From CAVOAK01 sp965217615 (lineage in GTDB: Bacteria; Pseudomonadota; Alphaproteobacteria; UBA8366; CAVOAK01): a stretch of DNA of 64,000 nt. A program made the position numbers and the translations under genes. This document shows, piece by piece, positions 8,448-17,287 of the stretch. The notes under the pieces are model-generated. The model saw only the letters and a list, made by a program, of their open reading frames with translations, was not told where the DNA came from and did no database searches. The stretch is from contig CBDCIT010000040.1 of the NCBI GenBank assembly GCA_965217615.1, positions 53,072 to 117,071 of the forward strand. Direction: 5' to 3'. The first letter of the stretch is position 1; every line of letters starts with the position of its first letter.

Positions 8448-9621
8448 ATGGGAGCTGCATCGGCTGAATTGAAAAGAGCGCTGGCGAGCATCAAGGATTT
8501 GGGTCCCGATCAGGCCAGATCGTTGCCGCCTGAGTTTTATGCCTCCGAGGAATTTCTCGAACTCGAGAAGGAGGAGATATTCCGCAAGGAATGGGTCTGC
8601 CTCGGCCGCGTCGCTGAAATTCCCAAACGAGGCGACTATTTCGCGACACAGCTTCTTGATGAACCGCTGATCGTCGTCCGCGGCCAGGACGATTAAGGTG
8701 CGCGTGCTGTCAAACGCCTGCCGCCACCGCTCCTCGGTGATCCTCGAAGGCGCGGGCAACGCCAAGAATTTCGTCTGTCCCTATCACGCCTGGACCTATG
8801 CCAACGACGGTCAACTCCTGCGCGCGCCTTACATGAACAAGGTCAAAGGGTTCGACGTCAAGGATTGCCGATTGCCGGAGTTCGCGACCGAAGTCTGGCA
8901 CGGTTTCCTCTATGTGAACCTGGACGGCAAGGCCAAGCCGCTCGCGCCCCGCCTCAAGGGTCTCGAGCCGTACCTAGCGAACCGACACCCTGAAGACATG
9001 GTGGTTAACGTCGTGCTGGACGAAGTGTGGCCGACCAACTGGAAGTGCCTCGCCGAGAACTACATGGAGGGCTATCACCTGAGCTCCGTGCACCACGCAC
9101 CACGCACCACGCACCACAAAACTCTGCACGATATCACGCCGACCCGGCTCTGCGAGAAGATCCCACCGGGAGAGGGATATACAGGCTGCAAGTCGCACTA
9201 CCCCCGCAGGTCACCACAGCGGAAGCCCCACCATCCCGAACTGACCGCCGAGGAAAAGCGATACAGCATGTATTTCTGGGTGTTCCCCTCGCATGTTGTT
9301 GGTGTCATGCCGAACGGTTCTGCCTCGCTGTGCTTGCAGCCGCGCGGTGTCGGCGAAGTGGCCAATCGCTGCACCTTGTCGTCGTACGAAGCGGATCCTG
9401 CACTGTCGCCGAAGTTAAGGGTGGAAGGCCGAAACAGGATTATGGACGAAGACCGTGAGCAGGTCGCTCGGGTTCGCCGTGGACTGATGTCGCGCTATGT
9501 AGAACCCAACCGCCTGGGACCGCCGGATCTCGAAGGCACTGTTTGGGACATGTTCCAGTATATGGCCCGAATGCTGACGCCCGAGAAAGCACACGGAACC
9601 CAGCTCAGACGCGCGTCATGA
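8448..9621 (+). pseudogene. Rieske non-heme iron oxygenase alpha subunit (copy B), frameshifted
   Basis: Starts at ATG 8448 (MGAASAELKRALASIKDLG) and is homologous along its whole length to copies A and C. After VRGQDD an extra base around 8691-8697 (GATTAAG where the paralogues have AAGAAG) creates a TAA stop. The frame resumes at about 8698 (RVLSNACRHRSSV) and runs to 9621. The Rieske cysteines and histidines and the H-x4-H iron site all lie after the break, so the 82-residue first frame has none of them. A 7-bp tandem repeat just after the iron-site histidine adds seven residues relative to the paralogues. A sequencing error at the frameshift cannot be excluded, but the repeat expansion fits a decaying gene. 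Confidence 0.85.
9091..9117 (+). repeat. 7-bp tandem repeat in Rieske copy B
   Basis: CACCACG is repeated three times and followed by a fourth copy lacking its last base. Compared with copy A, three extra units (21 bp) keep the frame and insert seven residues right after the second histidine of the H-x4-H iron site. Slipped-strand expansion is the likely origin. Confidence 0.85.
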
Positions 9622-9693
9622 CATTTGAGACATTTTAGCCGGACGTTAGCCATGATATCTTGCGTTGACCGACCAGGGTGAGGAGAGAAGAAG

Positions 9694-10848
9694 ATGAACA
9701 CCGCATCGGCTGAGATACAAGAGGCACTAGCTGAGATCAGGGGTGTGGGTATTGGCCAGGCAAGAACGCTGCCTACCGAATTCTATACCTCTGAGGAATT
9801 TCTCGAGGTCGAGCGGGAGGAGATCTTCCGTAAAGAGTGGGTCTGCCTCGGGCGGGTCGAAGAGGTTCCCAATCCCGGGGACTACTTCACGACCGAGCTG
9901 ATCGACGAGCCGCTGATCGTCGTGCGCGGCCAGGACAAGAAGGTGCGCGTGCTCTCAAACGTCTGCCGCCACCGCTCCTCGGTGATCCTTGAAGGCACGG
10001 GCAATGCCAAGAATTTCGTTTGTCCGTACCATGCCTGGACCTATGCCAACGACGGCCAGCTCCTGCGCGCGCCCTACATGGACAAGGTCAAAGGGTTCCA
10101 GGTCAAGAACTGCCGACTTCCCGAGTTTGCAACCGAGGTCTGGCATGGCTTCGTCTACGTGAACCTCGACGGCAAGGCGAAGCCGCTGGCCCCCCGGCTA
10201 AAGGGACTCGAGCCCTACGTGCGGAACTACCACGCCGAGCAGATGGTCCGTCAGTTCGTCTATGAGGATGTGTGGAACACGAACTGGAAGTGCCTGACGG
10301 AGAATTTCATGGAGGGCTACCACCTGAGCGTGACGCACATAAATTCGCTGCACAAGATCACGCCGACGCGGCTCTGCGAGAAGATCCCGGGCGGAGAGGG
10401 CTACACTGGCTACAAGTCCCATTACGATCCCAAGTTCCCACAACGCAAGCCCTATCATGCGGACGTGACCGACGCGGAGAAGCGCTACTCGATGATGTAT
10501 TGCATTTATCCCTCGCACGTCGTCGGCCTGACACCAAACGGCGTCATTTATATGTGCCTCCGTCCGCGCGCGGCGGATCAAGTGGTGACACGCTGGGGCT
10601 ATGCGTCCTTCGATCCGAAGCCGTCGCGCAAGGCGGTCAAGGTGTCGTTGGATCTCTATCACGCGATTAATCGGGAAGACCGGGAGAAGCTGGAAAGTTT
10701 GCAGCGGGGACTGCAGTCGCGATTTGCGACGCAGAGTCCGCTTGGGCCGCCTGATCTCGAAGGGCCGGTCTGGGATATTTACCAGTATTTGGCGGAAAAG
10801 TTGACGCCTGAGAGCACGCAAAGACCCCGACTGCGCCGCGCCTCCTGA
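9694..10848 (+). CDS. Rieske non-heme iron oxygenase alpha subunit (copy C, intact)
   Basis: 384 residues from ATG 9694 with GAGGAGAG just upstream. The N-terminal Rieske domain has C91, H93, C110 and H113. The catalytic domain has E207-G-Y-H210 and H215 (H-x4-H) for the mononuclear iron, with acidic residues near the C-terminus (PDLEGPVWDIYQ) for the third ligand. Family members take electrons from a separate reductase and split O2 to hydroxylate or N-demethylate substrates; no reductase gene is adjacent. It is the only unbroken member of the tandem trio. About 340 bp over the Rieske domain are almost identical in sequence, including silent sites, to copy A, while the flanks differ. The next genes encode a flavin dehydrogenase set, suggesting joint work on an amine or amino-acid derivative. 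Confidence 0.92.
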   Translation: MNTASAEIQEALAEIRGVGIGQARTLPTEFYTSEEFLEVEREEIFRKEWVCLGRVEEVPNPGDYFTTELIDEPLIVVRGQDKKVRVLSNVCRHRSSVILEGTGNAKNFVCPYHAWTYANDGQLLRAPYMDKVKGFQVKNCRLPEFATEVWHGFVYVNLDGKAKPLAPRLKGLEPYVRNYHAEQMVRQFVYEDVWNTNWKCLTENFMEGYHLSVTHINSLHKITPTRLCEKIPGGEGYTGYKSHYDPKFPQRKPYHADVTDAEKRYSMMYCIYPSHVVGLTPNGVIYMCLRPRAADQVVTRWGYASFDPKPSRKAVKVSLDLYHAINREDREKLESLQRGLQSRFATQSPLGPPDLEGPVWDIYQYLAEKLTPESTQRPRLRRAS

Positions 10849-10973
10849 TATTCAGACCACTTGCGCGCTCGCAGCCGTCCTGGCGCTTGGACTTAGGGCG
10901 GAGCTGACCGACTGCTGTTGTCGCCCAAAGGGCCGCTAATTATGCTGCTGCCCTTGGCTAAAGAGGGGTAGGC

Positions 10974-12101
10974 GTGCGCACATATGATACCGTAGTCGTC
11001 GGCGGCGGACTGGTCGGCATGGCCGTCGCTTACGGGCTGGCGCGACGCGGGATCGCCGTTGCTGTGGCCGATGAAGGCGATGCGGCTTATCGGGCGGCCC
11101 GCGGCAATTTCGCGCTGGTTTGGGTCCACGGGAAAGGCGGCGGCCTGCCACGATATGCAAGCTGGACTCGCGCTTCAGCGGACCTGTGGCCGGCATTCGC
11201 AGACGAACTCAAAAACCGCACAGAAATCGATGTCGCTTATTCCAAGCGAGGCGGGGTCCATATTTGCTTTTCCGATGACGAGATGGCGGCTCAGCAGGCG
11301 CGCCTCGAACGCGTCGCATCCGAGGCCGAGCCGTCCAACATCAACCCCGGTGTAGAATTCGAAATGCTCGACCGGCCGGCGCTCGATAAGCTGATGCCCG
11401 GCTTGGGGCCGGACGTGGTCGGCGCCTCCTTCAGCGCCATCGACGGTCATGTCAATTCGCTTCTGCTCCACGAGGCGCTGCTCAAGGGATTTCAGGGTCT
11501 TGGCGGTCAATACCTGCCGGACCACCGTGTCCTCGATATCAATCCTCGGGGGGGTGGATTTGCGCTCAAAGTCGGCATGAGTGAAATCGGCAGCTCCCGC
11601 ATCGTGCTCGCGGGCGGTGTCGCCAACGCTTGGCTCGGCCCGATGATCGGCATGGACGTGCCGGTCGCGCCGTTGCGCGGTCAAATCCTCATTACCGAGC
11701 GGCTCGAGCCATTGTTCGACATTCCGACCAGCCTGATGCGTCAGACCGACGAGGGAACAGTTATGCTGGGTGACACCCGCGAGGATGTCGGGCTCAACGA
11801 AGGGACGACGCTGCACGGTCTCGCCAAGATCGCCGCAAACGGTGTGCGGACGTTCCCCTTCCTTGCCCAGGCGCGGCTGGTACGTTCTTGGGCGGCGTTG
11901 CGGCCGATGCCGCAGGACACCTATTCCATATACTCACGTTCGCGCGAACACGCGAACGCATTTGTCGTCAACTGCCATAGCGGTGTCACATTGGCAGCGG
12001 TTCATGCAGAGCACCTTGCCGCATGGATTGCGGGCGAGGATGTGACCCCCGGCGTCGATCCCTTTTCGTTGGACCGATTCGATGTTCAAACGGCTGCGTG
12101 A
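10974..12101 (+). CDS. FAD-dependent amino acid oxidoreductase (DAO family), beta-like subunit
   Basis: 375 residues from a GTG at 10974 with GAGGGG about seven bases upstream. The N-terminal dinucleotide-binding motif is VVVGGGLVGMAVAYGLARRG. The fold type is that of D-amino-acid, glycine/sarcosine and proline/hydroxyproline dehydrogenases; FAD-binding segments continue near the C-terminus (NCHSGVTLAAVHAEHLAAWI). It overlaps the ferredoxin-like gene by 20 bp, and that gene overlaps the third by 4 bp. This three-part order is known from HcnABC hydrogen cyanide synthase, opine oxidases and bacterial D-hydroxyproline dehydrogenases. It probably forms the amine-oxidising subunit of such a complex; the substrate is not determined. 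Confidence 0.9.
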   Translation: MRTYDTVVVGGGLVGMAVAYGLARRGIAVAVADEGDAAYRAARGNFALVWVHGKGGGLPRYASWTRASADLWPAFADELKNRTEIDVAYSKRGGVHICFSDDEMAAQQARLERVASEAEPSNINPGVEFEMLDRPALDKLMPGLGPDVVGASFSAIDGHVNSLLLHEALLKGFQGLGGQYLPDHRVLDINPRGGGFALKVGMSEIGSSRIVLAGGVANAWLGPMIGMDVPVAPLRGQILITERLEPLFDIPTSLMRQTDEGTVMLGDTREDVGLNEGTTLHGLAKIAANGVRTFPFLAQARLVRSWAALRPMPQDTYSIYSRSREHANAFVVNCHSGVTLAAVHAEHLAAWIAGEDVTPGVDPFSLDRFDVQTAA

Positions 12102-12372
12102 GGGACCCACTGTCAGGGTCACAATCGACGAAGCCGACGTCGCGGTCCCGGCAGGCGTGAGCGTTGCCGCGGCGATTCTGCTCAACAACCTCGGCCATTG
12201 CCGCACGACACCGATCTCCGGAGAGCCTCGCGCGCCCTACTGTATGATGGGCGTGTGCTTTGAGTGCCTGATGGAAATTGATGGCGAAGCCAACCGTCAG
12301 GCCTGCCTGGTCACGGTCGCGGAGGGGATGAAAATTGGGCGGCAGTTGGGTGCGTCGGCCCTGAAGCCATGA
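12082..12372 (+). CDS. small [2Fe-2S] subunit (HcnA/OoxC-like)
   Basis: 96 residues with the Fer2_4-type cysteine pattern: Cys in GHCRTT, then PYCMMGVCFECLMEI and a last Cys in RQACLVTV. It carries one [2Fe-2S] cluster for electron transfer between the two flavoprotein subunits encoded on either side. Its start lies 20 bp inside the upstream gene and its stop overlaps the next start as ATGA, so translation is coupled. It is not an NAD(P)H reductase and cannot alone serve the Rieske oxygenases upstream. Confidence 0.9.
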   Translation: MFKRLREGPTVRVTIDEADVAVPAGVSVAAAILLNNLGHCRTTPISGEPRAPYCMMGVCFECLMEIDGEANRQACLVTVAEGMKIGRQLGASALKP

Positions 12373-13778
12373 ACGAGCGCTGTGCGCTTGCGGTGATCGG
12401 CGCTGGGCCGGCGGGGCTTGCTGCAGCCGCAACCGCGGCGGAATTGGGTGCGCAGGTCGTGTTGTTTGACGAGCAGACAGCGCCAGGCGGGCAAATGTAT
12501 CGGGGCGTCGAGACCGCCGATAACACGGACCATGAAATTCTCGGTCACGACTATGGTCGCGGTGCAGCGCTTGCTCGATCATTCCGGGACAGCGGCGCCG
12601 GCTACCGCGATAAAAGTGACATCTGGACCGTTACGCCCGAGCGCCAAGTCGGCGTGATTTCGTCTGGCAGTGCCAGCATAATCGAAGCGGAGCAAATCAT
12701 CATCGCCACGGGCAGCATGGAACGGGCTGTGCCTTTTCCCGGTTGGACGCTGCCCGGTGTGATGACAGCTGGCGCGGGCCAGATTCTGTTGAAGCAGGAA
12801 GGCATGGTGCCGGATGGTACGACGCCCGGCGGCGGCGTTGTGCTGGCGGGGAGTGGGCCCCTTCTGGTTCTGGTGGCCTGCCAGTATCTTCGCGCCGGCG
12901 TTGCCATACAGGCGATGCTCGACATGACGCCGCGCGGCGCCCATCTGCGGGCCCTTCTGCATCTTCCTCTGGCGTTGACCGCCGGCGCGTATATCGCGTC
13001 GGGGCTGTCGCTCAAAAGCGAGTTGAGCCAGGCTGAGGTGCCAATCATTTCCGGCGTTACCAAAATTGTGGCGAGCGGTAGCGATCGCCTTACGGCCGTC
13101 GAATACATTGTGGGACGTCACCGGGGGACGCTGGAAACAGGCATGCTGATGGTTCATTTCGGCATTGTCCCCAATGGCCATCTCGCTGCGGCGCTTGGCG
13201 TGGAAGAAATCTGGGATCGCCGTCAGCTTTGTTGGCGGCCATCGACCGACATATGGGGCGCGACCAATCTCGAAGGGATTGCAGTTGCGGGAGATTGCGC
13301 GGGGATCACCGGGGCGCGTGCTGCTGAATTTTCGGGCCGGCTCGCGGCGTTGCAGGCGGCATGTGAGTTGGGCCTCATCAGCGCGGATGAACGCGATCGG
13401 CAAGCCGCACCCGTGCGCCGGGAATTGAAGCGCGATTTGCGCATCCGGCCGTTTCTGGAAACGCTCTTCACGCCGCCCGCTTGGATGCTGGCAAAGATGG
13501 TTGACGATACCGTCGTCTGCCGTTGTGAGGAGGTCACCGCAGGCCGCCTGCGCGAAGCCGTCGCGCTCGGCTGCCAAGGGCCCAATCAAGTGAAGGCATT
13601 TACCCGCGCGGGCATGGGTCCATGCCAAGGACGACAGTGTGGCCTTGCCGTATCGCATATCGTCGCTGAAGCCCGCGGCGTTGAGGTCGAGACAGTCGGT
13701 CGATTCCGCGCACGGCCGCCGGTCAAGCCGATCACATTGGGCGCGCTGGCGACTCTCGATGTCGATGTCGTTGAATAG
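12369..13778 (+). CDS. FAD/NAD(P)-type oxidoreductase with C-terminal [2Fe-2S] domain (alpha-like subunit)
   Basis: 469 residues starting at an ATGA overlap. The N-terminal FAD motif is LAVIGAGPAGLAAAATAAELG, a second nucleotide-binding segment lies around GGGVVLAGSGPLLVLVA, and GIAVAGDCAGITGARAAEFSG is the usual third FAD contact. The last 100 residues hold a BFD-like [2Fe-2S] domain with VVCRCEEVTAGRL and GMGPCQGRQC. Length and order match HcnB, OoxA and the alpha subunits of D-hydroxyproline dehydrogenases. With the preceding two genes it should form a membrane-associated or soluble dehydrogenase. Confidence 0.9.
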   Translation: MNERCALAVIGAGPAGLAAAATAAELGAQVVLFDEQTAPGGQMYRGVETADNTDHEILGHDYGRGAALARSFRDSGAGYRDKSDIWTVTPERQVGVISSGSASIIEAEQIIIATGSMERAVPFPGWTLPGVMTAGAGQILLKQEGMVPDGTTPGGGVVLAGSGPLLVLVACQYLRAGVAIQAMLDMTPRGAHLRALLHLPLALTAGAYIASGLSLKSELSQAEVPIISGVTKIVASGSDRLTAVEYIVGRHRGTLETGMLMVHFGIVPNGHLAAALGVEEIWDRRQLCWRPSTDIWGATNLEGIAVAGDCAGITGARAAEFSGRLAALQAACELGLISADERDRQAAPVRRELKRDLRIRPFLETLFTPPAWMLAKMVDDTVVCRCEEVTAGRLREAVALGCQGPNQVKAFTRAGMGPCQGRQCGLAVSHIVAEARGVEVETVGRFRARPPVKPITLGALATLDVDVVE

Positions 13779-13799
13779 GAGATCGGCGCACGGGCCATA

Positions 13800-15170
13800 T
13801 CAGTTCTTATCGGCAAAGGAGGCAGCAATCTCCAATATTTTTTCGCCAAAATATGACAAGCGGCGGTCCAGCTCTTGTTTTGCGCTGTCTAGGTTGATTC
13901 TGGCCACCTCATCGCCGACGGCACGGATCACATCTGCATCTTCGCCGAGGCTGTCCGGCAGCATGACTACGGTGTCTGCGCTATAGGTCGGCACGATGCC
14001 GCGTTTATCTCGCTTCGGCGGTGCGATCGGCTTGCCGCGGCGTAGCTGCTCGATGCCGCGGCGCACCAGTCTGCGCAGCGTCGCCACGCCGCGGTCGGCG
14101 GCGTTCAGGTTCTCCAGATCGTGAATCGCGATCGGCCGCTGGCCGACGATCGCTTCGTAATCTCCCGGGACCCGCTGGCGCTCTTCGTAGGGCCGCTCAT
14201 CTTCGGTCTGACCGATGAAGTCGATTTTGTCTTTGCCCACAGCTTTCTTGTCGCCTTTGTGATCAGGATCGACGCGATCGTTGAAATGGCGCCAGCCGAT
14301 GACATGGGTGTGCTGGTCGTCGATCGCTCGCATCCAGCGCGTAAGACTCACGCGCTGGAAATGCTTTTCGTCCTCGCCGGTCTCCCAGAGGGCGGTCGCC
14401 TGATTGATGTTCGGCAGGATAATTTCGCCGCCGGTACGCACCCAGACTCGGCCTTTCCAGCCGCGCGAGATGACGCTCAACATGCCAAGCGGCGTGCGCA
14501 CATGTTCGTGGATCGGCATTTGTCCCCAGTTGGGTGAGAACTGTGCCCCGCTCACGCGGGTGTGTAGAAAAACACTGTGGGTCGGATCCTGGAAGTTCTC
14601 GATCACTTGCAGCCAGTTGCAGGGCATGTGGAGCGAGAACGGAACCATCTCGTTGTCCGGCTCGACGAAGGTGTCGAGGATCGGGAAATCCGGCGCATCC
14701 TCGGGCGGTCCCATGTAGGCAAAGACGATGCCTTGATACTCGTGGGTCCGGTAGGCCGCGTGATAGAGCTGGCCTGCGGCCTTGCTGGTCGGGTCGTTGG
14801 GCGTCTCGATGATGCGCCCGTCGGTGGCATAGTGCCAGCCGTGGTAGCAGCAGACGATGCCCTGATCGGAAGGCAGGCCGTATTCCAGCGAGGCGCCGCG
14901 GTGTGAGCAGTGACGCTCCAAAAGACCGAGCTCACCCTGGCGGGTGCGGAACAACACCAGGTCCTCGCCCAGCATGCGCACGTTGAGCGGCAACTCGCCA
15001 AGCTCGGAGGACAGCGCCACCGGCTGCCAGAAGCGCCGTAAATACTCGCCCCCCGGCGTCCCCGCACCGACATGCGTAAGCTCCGCGTCCTCGCTGACCC
15101 CACGCCTGGCGTGGTAACCGCCAAAACCGCCGCGCGGTCGCTGTGCATTTTGTTGCGCCTTCTTTCCCAA
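13800..15170 (-). CDS. Rieske aromatic-ring-hydroxylating oxygenase, phthalate-dioxygenase type
   Basis: The start is chosen at a TTG (15170) because a perfect AGGAGG lies six bases upstream; an in-frame ATG at 15191 has no visible site. The protein has about 456 residues. Rieske ligands are in RHCSHRGASLE and CCYHGWHY; the iron site is in VIENFQDPTHSVFLHTR (H-x4-H). This subgroup includes phthalate 4,5-dioxygenase, vanillate demethylase and related O-/N-dealkylases and needs a separate reductase. It lies downstream of the FAH-family gene (48 bases between them), so both are probably one operon. It is about as long as, and clearly related to, the oxygenase at 17288, and differs from the trio at 5770-10848. 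Substrate unknown. Confidence 0.88.
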   Translation of the reverse strand: MGKKAQQNAQRPRGGFGGYHARRGVSEDAELTHVGAGTPGGEYLRRFWQPVALSSELGELPLNVRMLGEDLVLFRTRQGELGLLERHCSHRGASLEYGLPSDQGIVCCYHGWHYATDGRIIETPNDPTSKAAGQLYHAAYRTHEYQGIVFAYMGPPEDAPDFPILDTFVEPDNEMVPFSLHMPCNWLQVIENFQDPTHSVFLHTRVSGAQFSPNWGQMPIHEHVRTPLGMLSVISRGWKGRVWVRTGGEIILPNINQATALWETGEDEKHFQRVSLTRWMRAIDDQHTHVIGWRHFNDRVDPDHKGDKKAVGKDKIDFIGQTEDERPYEERQRVPGDYEAIVGQRPIAIHDLENLNAADRGVATLRRLVRRGIEQLRRGKPIAPPKRDKRGIVPTYSADTVVMLPDSLGEDADVIRAVGDEVARINLDSAKQELDRRLSYFGEKILEIAASFADKN

Positions 15171-15218
15171 ATACAGCCTCCTGAATTCCATCAAGCACAA
15201 CTTGCGAACGGTACGGCG

Positions 15219-16079
15219 TTAGGACTCATCAGCGATCGAATTGATCAGCGTACCGACGCCGGTGACTTCCACACTGACTGTGTCTCCAGGCTTGAGAAAT
15301 ACCGTCGGGTCTCGTCTGAAACCAACACCACCAGCCGTGCCGGTGCTGATCACATCGCCGGGACTGAGCGGATACATTGTTGAGAGATAGGCGATCAGCC
15401 TCTCAATTCTGAATAGCATCAGCTCTATAGAGGCGTTCTGCATAACCTCGCCGTTGAGCCGTGTCGTCAGGGTTTGGCCATATGGATCGCCCACTTCGTC
15501 TGCGGTCGCGAGCCATGGACCAAATCCGCCTGTCGCGCTGAAATTCTTGCCTGGGCCGAACTGCGATGTGTGACGTTGCCAATCGCGAATGGTGCCGTCG
15601 TTGTAGCAAGCATAGCCGGCGACGTGGGATAGGGCTTCGGCTTCACCGATATGCCGGCCGCCGACGCCGATTACAACGGCGAGCTCGCCCTCGAAGTCGA
15701 ACATCTCTGACGCCTTTGGCCGTATCATTGGCTGCAGGTGCCCGACCTGGCTGGCGGCGATGCGGAGGAAGAACGTCGGCTGTTCGCTTACCGGCGATCC
15801 GGTTTCTTCGCGGTGCGACGCATAGTTCAGCCCGACGCACCAGATGGCGGGAGGCTCGGGAATGACAGGATCGAGAACCACGTCGTTGATCTTGAGATCG
15901 CCGTTCTTTCCTGCCGTAGCCGCCCGGGCAGCGTCGAGGCCAGCTGGGCCTAGTTCCAGGAGACCCCGGAGCGTGTGCGGCAGGTCGGGTTGCACGTCGG
16001 CAAGTGCGACGAAGCGTTGGTTGTCGACCATGATTCCAATGCCGGTATCTCCGTTTCGGCGGTAGGAAATTAGGCGCAC
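15219..16079 (-). CDS. fumarylacetoacetate hydrolase family protein
   Basis: 286 residues from a GTG at 16079, with GGAG seven bases upstream. The FAH domain is in the C-terminal 210 residues: IWCVGLNYASHREETG, metal ligands in MFDFEGELAVVIG (two Glu), Asp in CYNDGTIRDWQ, and the closing GDVISTGTAGGVGF. Members are Mg-dependent hydrolases, isomerases or decarboxylases acting on 2-oxo acids and beta-diketones in ring-cleavage pathways. It precedes a Rieske oxygenase in the same operon, which suits a route where oxygenation is followed by C-C cleavage or keto-acid processing. Confidence 0.9.
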   Translation of the reverse strand: MRLISYRRNGDTGIGIMVDNQRFVALADVQPDLPHTLRGLLELGPAGLDAARAATAGKNGDLKINDVVLDPVIPEPPAIWCVGLNYASHREETGSPVSEQPTFFLRIAASQVGHLQPMIRPKASEMFDFEGELAVVIGVGGRHIGEAEALSHVAGYACYNDGTIRDWQRHTSQFGPGKNFSATGGFGPWLATADEVGDPYGQTLTTRLNGEVMQNASIELMLFRIERLIAYLSTMYPLSPGDVISTGTAGGVGFRRDPTVFLKPGDTVSVEVTGVGTLINSIADES

Positions 16080-16353
16080 GTGTTTACTCCAAAGCTAGGA
16101 CGGTGCCGTCCTTTAAGGCCTTGCCGCCGGCACTTCAACTCCAATCGTCGATGGAATTTCGCGTCGTGGAGAAGATCATCACAATTCAGCGAGCGCCAGG
16201 GTTGCGACAACATGAAACGCTTTTTTCATACTATCATTCATTCCAAGAGTGAGTATACTCCGCGCCTCATTTTGGAGGCACGGGATTTGGTAGGCCGCGC
16301 GCCGGAGCAGCGACGCTGGGCCTGACAGACGCCAATATCGGGAGATCGAACAG
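16080..16353. other. divergent intergenic region between two catabolic operons
   Basis: This 274-bp gap separates the minus-strand FAH/Rieske operon from the plus-strand transporter/Rieske operon, so both promoters should lie here. It contains an AT-rich stretch around 16208-16260, including ATGAAA and TTTCAT arms with a 6-base spacer near 16212. No confident -35/-10 pair or operator could be assigned by eye. Confidence 0.45.
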
Positions 16354-17109
16354 ATGGCGGCAGACGCTAACGCGCAAAACATTATCGAGCTAGAGGGTGT
16401 CGGCAAGTGGTTCGGCAACTTCCAAGCACTTCGCGACATCAATCTTCAGGTCGCGCAAGGCGAACGGATGGTTGTCTGTGGCCCCTCGGGTTCGGGTAAG
16501 TCCACGATGATCCGGTTGATCAACCGTTTGGAGGTGCACCAGCAGGGAAAGATCACTGTCGATGGAATTGAGCTGACTGAAGACATGAAGAACGTCACGG
16601 CGGTCCGCCGTGAAGTCGGTATTGTGTTCCAGAACTTCAATCTGTTTCCGCATCTGACGGTGCTTGAAAATTTGATGCTGGCGCCAGTGCGCGCCCGCGG
16701 TATGGGTAAGAAGGAATCCGAAGAACTGGCAATGCGCTATCTCGAGCGGGTCCATATCCCTGAACAGGCGGCAAAATTTCCGACCGCTTTGTCGGGCGGT
16801 CAGCAACAGCGCGTGGCGATTGCACGGTCGCTGTGCATGGAACCAAAGATCATGCTGTTTGACGAACCGACGTCGGCGCTCGATCCAGAGATGATCAAAG
16901 AGGTACTCGATGTGATGGTCGAGCTGGCCCAGAGCGGCATGACGATGATCGTTGTGACCCACGAGATGGGCTTCGCCAAAACGGTCGCGGATTCCATGGT
17001 GTTTATGGATCAGGCCGAAATCGTCGAAAAGGCGGCTCCCGACGCCTTCTTTTCGGATCCGAAGAGCGACCGCACGAAGCTGTTCCTGAGCCAGATTCTC
17101 ATTCATTAG
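16354..17109 (+). CDS. polar amino acid ABC transporter, ATP-binding protein
   Basis: 251 residues, ATG 16354 with GGGAG upstream. Walker A GPSGSGKS at 43-50, signature LSGGQQQRVAIARSL, Walker B IMLFDEPTSALDPE and switch His in VVTHEMGFA are all present. It belongs to the GlnQ/HisP/AapP group and energises import of amino acids or related zwitterions. The two matching permeases are at 19067 and 19946, separated from it by a Rieske oxygenase gene and by the terminator-like hairpin at 17153. No matching binding-protein gene lies in the cluster. Confidence 0.93.
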   Translation: MAADANAQNIIELEGVGKWFGNFQALRDINLQVAQGERMVVCGPSGSGKSTMIRLINRLEVHQQGKITVDGIELTEDMKNVTAVRREVGIVFQNFNLFPHLTVLENLMLAPVRARGMGKKESEELAMRYLERVHIPEQAAKFPTALSGGQQQRVAIARSLCMEPKIMLFDEPTSALDPEMIKEVLDVMVELAQSGMTMIVVTHEMGFAKTVADSMVFMDQAEIVEKAAPDAFFSDPKSDRTKLFLSQILIH

Positions 17110-17152
17110 AGCTATCGGGTCCCGGCCGTTTTGGGCCGGTTTGTCGTAATTT

Positions 17153-17190
17153 ACTGGGGCGCACGCGATTGAACGTGTGCCCCAGTTTCT
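17153..17190 (+). terminator. hairpin terminator after the ABC ATPase gene
   Basis: Arms 17153-17164 (ACTGGGGCGCAC) and 17175-17186 (GTGTGCCCCAGT) pair over 12 bp with one G-T wobble and a ten-base loop, followed by TTCT. A second, smaller hairpin (CCGGCC at 17122-17127 with GGCCGG at 17134-17139) precedes it. The T-tract is short, so it may attenuate rather than stop transcription into the next gene. Confidence 0.55.
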
Positions 17191-17287
17191 ATGTAGTGCG
17201 TCTGCGCTGGCTCCTCTTGACCAGTGACAGGACCGACGGATGATGTGTAAATAACGGAACGGTGAACGGGAATTGGGGCGCCTCGCG

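Noticed and set aside
9091..9117. Short regular repeats as a CRISPR array
   Set aside because: Units are 7 bp, contiguous and without spacers, and lie inside a coding region.
12082..12372. Small [2Fe-2S] protein as the missing reductase of the Rieske oxygenases
   Set aside because: It has no flavin or NAD(P)H domain and its overlaps tie it to the two flavoprotein subunits.
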